A stretch of DNA of 64,000 nucleotides from NCBI RefSeq assembly GCF_021375795.1, contig NZ_JAEIOI010000001.1:1178001-1242000 (forward strand), in the 5' to 3' direction. This DNA is from Pseudomonas anguilliseptica (GTDB taxonomy: Bacteria > Pseudomonadota > Gammaproteobacteria > Pseudomonadales > Pseudomonadaceae). Position numbers and translations under genes: made by a program. Under the pieces are notes generated by a model. The model did no database searches. It was not told the origin of the DNA and saw only the letters and a list, made by a program, of their open reading frames with translations. Positions 57,161 to 64,000 of this stretch are shown here, piece after piece. The first letter of the stretch is position 1. Each line of letters opens with the position of its first letter.

Positions 57161-58111
57161 ATGAACCCGAATTTTCTCGATTTCGAACAGCCGATCGCCG
57201 ACCTGCAAGCCAAGATCGAAGAGCTTCGCCTGGTCGGTAACGACAACTCGTTGAACATCACTGATGAAATCGCCCGCCTGCAAGACAAGAGCAGCGCGCT
57301 GACCGAAAGCATTTTCGGCAACCTCAGCAGCTGGCAGATCGCTCAGCTGGCGCGTCACCCGCGCCGCCCCTACACCCTGGATTACCTGCAGCACATCTTT
57401 ACCGAATTCGACGAGCTGCACGGTGACCGCCACTTCTCCGACGACGCTGCCCTGGTCGGTGGCGTGGCGCGTCTGGATGGCCAGCCGGTCATGGTGATTG
57501 GTCATCAGAAAGGCCGCGAGATTCGCGAAAAGGTCCGTCGCAACTTCGGCATGCCGCGCCCTGAAGGCTACCGCAAGGCCTGCCGTCTGATGGAGATGGC
57601 CGAGCGCTTCAAGATGCCGATTCTCACCTTTATCGATACGCCAGGTGCGTATCCGGGGATTGACGCGGAAGAGCGTGGGCAGAGTGAGGCGATTGCCTGG
57701 AACCTGCGTGTCATGGCACGTCTGAAAACCCCGATTATCGCCACCGTGATCGGTGAGGGCGGCTCCGGCGGCGCACTGGCCATCGGTGTGTGCGACCAGC
57801 TGAATATGCTGCAGTACTCCACCTACTCGGTGATTTCGCCGGAAGGCTGTGCCTCGATTCTGTGGAAGACTGCCGAGAAGGCACCTGATGCAGCCGAAGC
57901 CATGGGGATCACCGCCGAGCGTCTGAAAGGACTGGGCATTGTCGATCAGGTCATCGGTGAGCCGCTGGGCGGCGCACATAGTGACCCGGCAGCTGCGGCC
58001 GAATCGATTCGTCAGGCGCTGCTGGCTCAGCTGAAAACCCTCAAGAGGCTCGATACCGATGCGCTGCTCAAGCGTCGTTATGAGCGTCTGATGAGCTACG
58101 GCATTGCCTGA
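57161..58111 (+). CDS. accA: Acetyl-CoA carboxylase carboxyltransferase subunit alpha
   Basis: A 316-residue subunit that, with AccD, transfers CO2 from biotin to acetyl-CoA, starting fatty-acid synthesis. [22 protein letters not shown] is the typical N-terminus, and [23 protein letters not shown] and [13 protein letters not shown] are active-site segments. I chose the ATG at 57161; an upstream GTG at 57134 has no support. The 166-base gap before it holds a TGC-TATATG extended -10 candidate near 57091-57099. It ends at a UUCG-loop terminator. Confidence 0.97.
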   Translation: MNPNFLDFEQPIADLQAKIEELRLVGNDNSLNITDEIARLQDKSSALTESIFGNLSSWQIAQLARHPRRPYTLDYLQHIFTEFDELHGDRHFSDDAALVGGVARLDGQPVMVIGHQKGREIREKVRRNFGMPRPEGYRKACRLMEMAERFKMPILTFIDTPGAYPGIDAEERGQSEAIAWNLRVMARLKTPIIATVIGEGGSGGALAIGVCDQLNMLQYSTYSVISPEGCASILWKTAEKAPDAAEAMGITAERLKGLGIVDQVIGEPLGGAHSDPAAAAESIRQALLAQLKTLKRLDTDALLKRRYERLMSYGIA

Positions 58112-58130
58112 TTGCTCAGACGTAGCGCAT

Positions 58131-58160
58131 ACAACGGGCCTTCGGGCCCGTTGTTGTTTT
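58131..58160 (+). terminator. accA terminator with UUCG tetraloop
   Basis: Arms ACAACGGGCC (58131-58140) and GGCCCGTTGT (58145-58154) around TTCG, followed by TGTTTT. A stable intrinsic terminator just before tilS. Confidence 0.9.
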
Positions 58161-58171
58161 AAGCTTGGCCA

Positions 58172-59488
58172 ATGAACGCTCTGCATACCCGTCTATACGA
58201 TGCTTTACAGCCCTGGAGGAATGCTCCGGGCTGGTGTGTGGCGCTGTCCGGCGGGCTGGATTCCACGGTGCTGTTGCACCTGCTGGCCAGCCTCGCGCAG
58301 CGAGAGACGTTGCCGCCTCTTTCCGCTATTCATATTCATCACGGCATGCAGGCTGTGGCTGATGCCTGGCCGGCGCATTGTCGTGAGCTTTGCGCCGCCT
58401 TGTCTGTGCCGTTGCAGGTTGAATATGTGCAGGTGGCGCCTGGCGCCAGTCTTGAGCGTGCTGCGCGCGATGCCCGCTATGCGGCCTTTGTGGCCCGTCT
58501 CGGCACAGGCGAATTGCTGCTGACCGCGCAGCATCGCGATGACCAGGCGGAAACCCTGCTGTTTCGTCTGCTGCGCGGCGCGGGTGCGCAGGGCTTGGCG
58601 GGTATGCCGGTCAGTCGCGCGCTGGGGGCAGGGTATTTGCTGCGGCCCTTGCTGGGCTACTCGCGCGCCGAGTTGCTGGCCTATGCGCAAGCTCACGGGC
58701 TGGTCTGGATCGATGATCCGTCGAATGCCGATGAGCGTTTTTCACGTAACTACTTACGGCGTCAGGTATTGCCTGCGCTGCTCAGTCGCTGGCCGCATGC
58801 CTCAGCTAATATGGCTCGTAGCGCTGCTCACTTGAGTGAGGCAGCGCAGTTGCTCGATGAATTGGCGCAGCAGGATATAGCTGCCACGCAGAGGTCAGCG
58901 GAGTTTTCATGGCTGTCGTTACCCAACCTGGCATTGCCTACGCTGCGCGACCTGAGTGAGCCGCGCCAGCGCAATGCTCTACGTTACTGGTTGAGGCCGC
59001 TGACGGCGATGCCCGATAGCGAGCACTGGGCCGGTTGGCAGGCGTTGCGTGATGCAGCGTCGGATGCTGCACCAATCTGGAGGCTGGCGGCGGGGGAGTT
59101 GCGCCGCAGTGATGACCGTCTGTGGTGGTTGGCGGGTGATTGGCTGCGCGAGCCAGCAGCGCTCAGCGCTGTGGTTCAAGGTAGTCAGCAGATGGCATTG
59201 CCCGCTAATGGTCATGTGCGGATTAACGGTCAGCTGCCTGCGGGCAATTGGCGGTTGGGCTATCGCCAGGCCAGTGACCAGATATTGTTACCTGGGCGCG
59301 GACGCCGCGATCTCAAACGTCTATTTAATGAGCTGCGTGTACCGACCTTTGTTCGCGACCGTCTGCCACTGCTGCGCCTGGATAACCAGGTGGTAGCAAT
59401 CGCCAACCTGCCAGGTTTGCAGGGCGCCGCCGATGGCAGCTGGCAATTGCATTGGCAACCGCCGACCAATGATCAAGGTTTGAGCTGA
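58172..59488 (+). CDS. tilS: tRNA(Ile)-lysidine synthetase TilS
   Basis: A 438-residue ATP enzyme that changes C34 of tRNA(Ile) CAU to lysidine, allowing AUA decoding. The PP-loop ATP motif is SGGLDSTVLL (about residues 27-36), followed by QHRDDQAETLLFRLLRGAG and a C-terminal substrate domain (LPGRGRRDLKRLFNELRVP). It starts 11 bases after the accA terminator, so its transcript must begin in or near that region or arise by read-through. The 167 bases after it lead to pyrG. Confidence 0.95.
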   Translation: MNALHTRLYDALQPWRNAPGWCVALSGGLDSTVLLHLLASLAQRETLPPLSAIHIHHGMQAVADAWPAHCRELCAALSVPLQVEYVQVAPGASLERAARDARYAAFVARLGTGELLLTAQHRDDQAETLLFRLLRGAGAQGLAGMPVSRALGAGYLLRPLLGYSRAELLAYAQAHGLVWIDDPSNADERFSRNYLRRQVLPALLSRWPHASANMARSAAHLSEAAQLLDELAQQDIAATQRSAEFSWLSLPNLALPTLRDLSEPRQRNALRYWLRPLTAMPDSEHWAGWQALRDAASDAAPIWRLAAGELRRSDDRLWWLAGDWLREPAALSAVVQGSQQMALPANGHVRINGQLPAGNWRLGYRQASDQILLPGRGRRDLKRLFNELRVPTFVRDRLPLLRLDNQVVAIANLPGLQGAADGSWQLHWQPPTNDQGLS

Positions 59489-59625
59489 TAAGCCCTTTCC
59501 GGTAGACTACGCTCCCGTCTTACTAGAGCTTTTGTTGACTCCCTTGGGAATCGACAGGGCTAGCTCATTGCAGAGCATTGCAGAGAGCCGCTTCGGTATT
59601 CCTTCGCTTTCCCTGGCGGCATTGA

Positions 59626-62136
<2,511 letters not shown>

Positions 62137-62163
62137 AACGGCAAATCTTCGGTAAAGTGCTGC

Positions 62164-63571
<1,408 letters not shown>

Positions 63572-63584
63572 ACCCAGGCATGGT

Positions 63585-63615
63585 AAAAGAGGGGCGGCGC
63601 GAGTCGCCCCTTTTT
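63585..63615 (+). terminator. eno terminator
   Basis: AAAAGAGGGGCG and CGCCCCTTTTT pair around an 8-base loop (one G-T pair), ending in five T. It lies 14 bases after the eno stop and just before ftsB. Confidence 0.85.
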
Positions 63616-63636
63616 CGTTCGGAAGCTTTCTACGCT

Positions 63637-63918
63637 ATGCGCAATAACTTTTACTGGGTATTTATCGTGCTGATTGCCGTGTTGGCAGGCCTGCAGTATC
63701 GCCTGTGGGTCGGCGATGGCAGCCTGGCGCAGGTGGCCCAGTTGCAGCAGCAGATCGCCGATCAACAGGGCGAAAACCAGCAGCTGCAAGAGCGCAATCG
63801 GATTCTTGAAGCCGAAGTGCTGGAGCTGAAAAGCGGGATGGAAACCGTCGAAGAGCGTGCGCGCCATGAGCTGGGCATGCTTAAAGAGGGCGAAACCCTC
63901 TATCAGTTGGCTGAATGA
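63637..63918 (+). CDS. ftsB: Cell division protein FtsB
   Basis: A 93-residue bitopic inner-membrane protein of the FtsQLB divisome complex. One membrane helix (about residues 6-22) is followed by a coiled coil (about 30-72, QLQQQIADQQGENQQLQERN region) and the conserved ERARHELGMLKEGE. The ATG at 63637 has GGAAG 11 bases upstream. The stop overlaps ispD. Confidence 0.95.
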   Translation: MRNNFYWVFIVLIAVLAGLQYRLWVGDGSLAQVAQLQQQIADQQGENQQLQERNRILEAEVLELKSGMETVEERARHELGMLKEGETLYQLAE

Positions 63919-64000
63919 ATACGTCCGTATTACCCCCTTTCTGGGCGTTGATCCCTGCTGCCGGTATTGGCAGCCGGATGCGCGCCGACCGGCCCAAGCA
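63915..64000 (+). CDS. ispD: 2-C-methyl-D-erythritol 4-phosphate cytidylyltransferase IspD (partial, cut by window end)
   Basis: Only the first 28 residues are in the window. MNTSVLPPFWALIPAAGIGSRM contains the CTP-binding signature of IspD, followed by RADRPKQ. Its ATG overlaps the ftsB stop by 4 bases (ATGA). The family joins CTP to MEP in isoprenoid synthesis. ftsB-ispD is the conserved order. Confidence 0.9.
   Translation, partial: MNTSVLPPFWALIPAAGIGSRMRADRPK

Overview
The window reads as a chromosomal segment of a Pseudomonas species (class Gammaproteobacteria). The long run map–rpsB–tsf–pyrH–frr–uppS–cdsA–dxr–rseP–bamA–skp–lpxD–fabZ–lpxA–lpxB–rnhB–dnaE–accA–tilS–pyrG–kdsA–eno–ftsB–ispD is the classic Pseudomonas order. 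The sequence is GC-rich, PhaJ1, FadD1 and FadD2 are typical Pseudomonas proteins, and a Pseudomonas-type REP pair lies between metR and metE. The gene order in the first 30 kb is not that of P. aeruginosa PAO1 as I remember it, so this is another species. I see no phage, integrase, transposase, CRISPR array, rRNA or tRNA.

Region by region. 1-2 kb: cheV-cheR chemotaxis pair. 2-5 kb: a large, divergent bifunctional penicillin-binding protein. 5.3-6.8 kb: a methyltransferase and a glutathione-transferase-like protein, convergent. 6.9-11.8 kb: a tetR–membrane fusion–RND pump operon with two tandem operator-like dyads in its promoter. 11.9-16.1 kb: an orphan solute-binding protein and the divergent metR/metE pair, with a REP pair and a MetR-like box between them. 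16.3-23.5 kb: lipid and PHA metabolism (alpha/beta hydrolase, DUF1993 protein, phaJ1, lipase-like hydrolase, fadD2, fadD1). The fadD pair is flanked by two inverted copies of a small repeat with terminal inverted repeats. 23.7-28.8 kb: a small hypothetical gene, rlmA and dapE in an overlapping operon, plus an ndvB-type glucan synthase. 29-32.3 kb: tcdA, an orphan binding protein and csdE-csdA (sulfur transfer). 32.4-38.6 kb: dapD, an ArsC-like gene, dapC, glnD and map on the minus strand. 38.8-64 kb: the conserved plus-strand block for translation, isoprenoid and phospholipid precursors, outer-membrane assembly, lipid A, DNA and fatty-acid synthesis, CTP, KDO and enolase, running into ispD at the window edge.

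How the genes work together. The right half couples protein synthesis to envelope building: uppS and dxr/ispD supply isoprenoid carriers; cdsA, accA and fabZ supply lipids; lpxA/B/D and kdsA supply LPS; rseP, bamA and skp handle outer-membrane assembly and stress signalling. dapC, dapD and dapE feed lysine and peptidoglycan. PhaJ1 and the FadD enzymes link fatty-acid activation to polyhydroxyalkanoate monomers.

Most of the window is core genome. The observations most worth a second look are: an apparent +1 frameshift that splits skp; the two inverted-repeat elements around fadD2-fadD1, one with a foreign-looking insert and one end lying on a neighbouring stop codon; the TGAC-N5-GTCA-type operator pair of the RND operon; an RND pump lacking two of the usual proton-relay residues; and a paired inverted-repeat and terminator region between fadD2 and fadD1. 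I did not find strong evidence for a wholly new multi-gene system.
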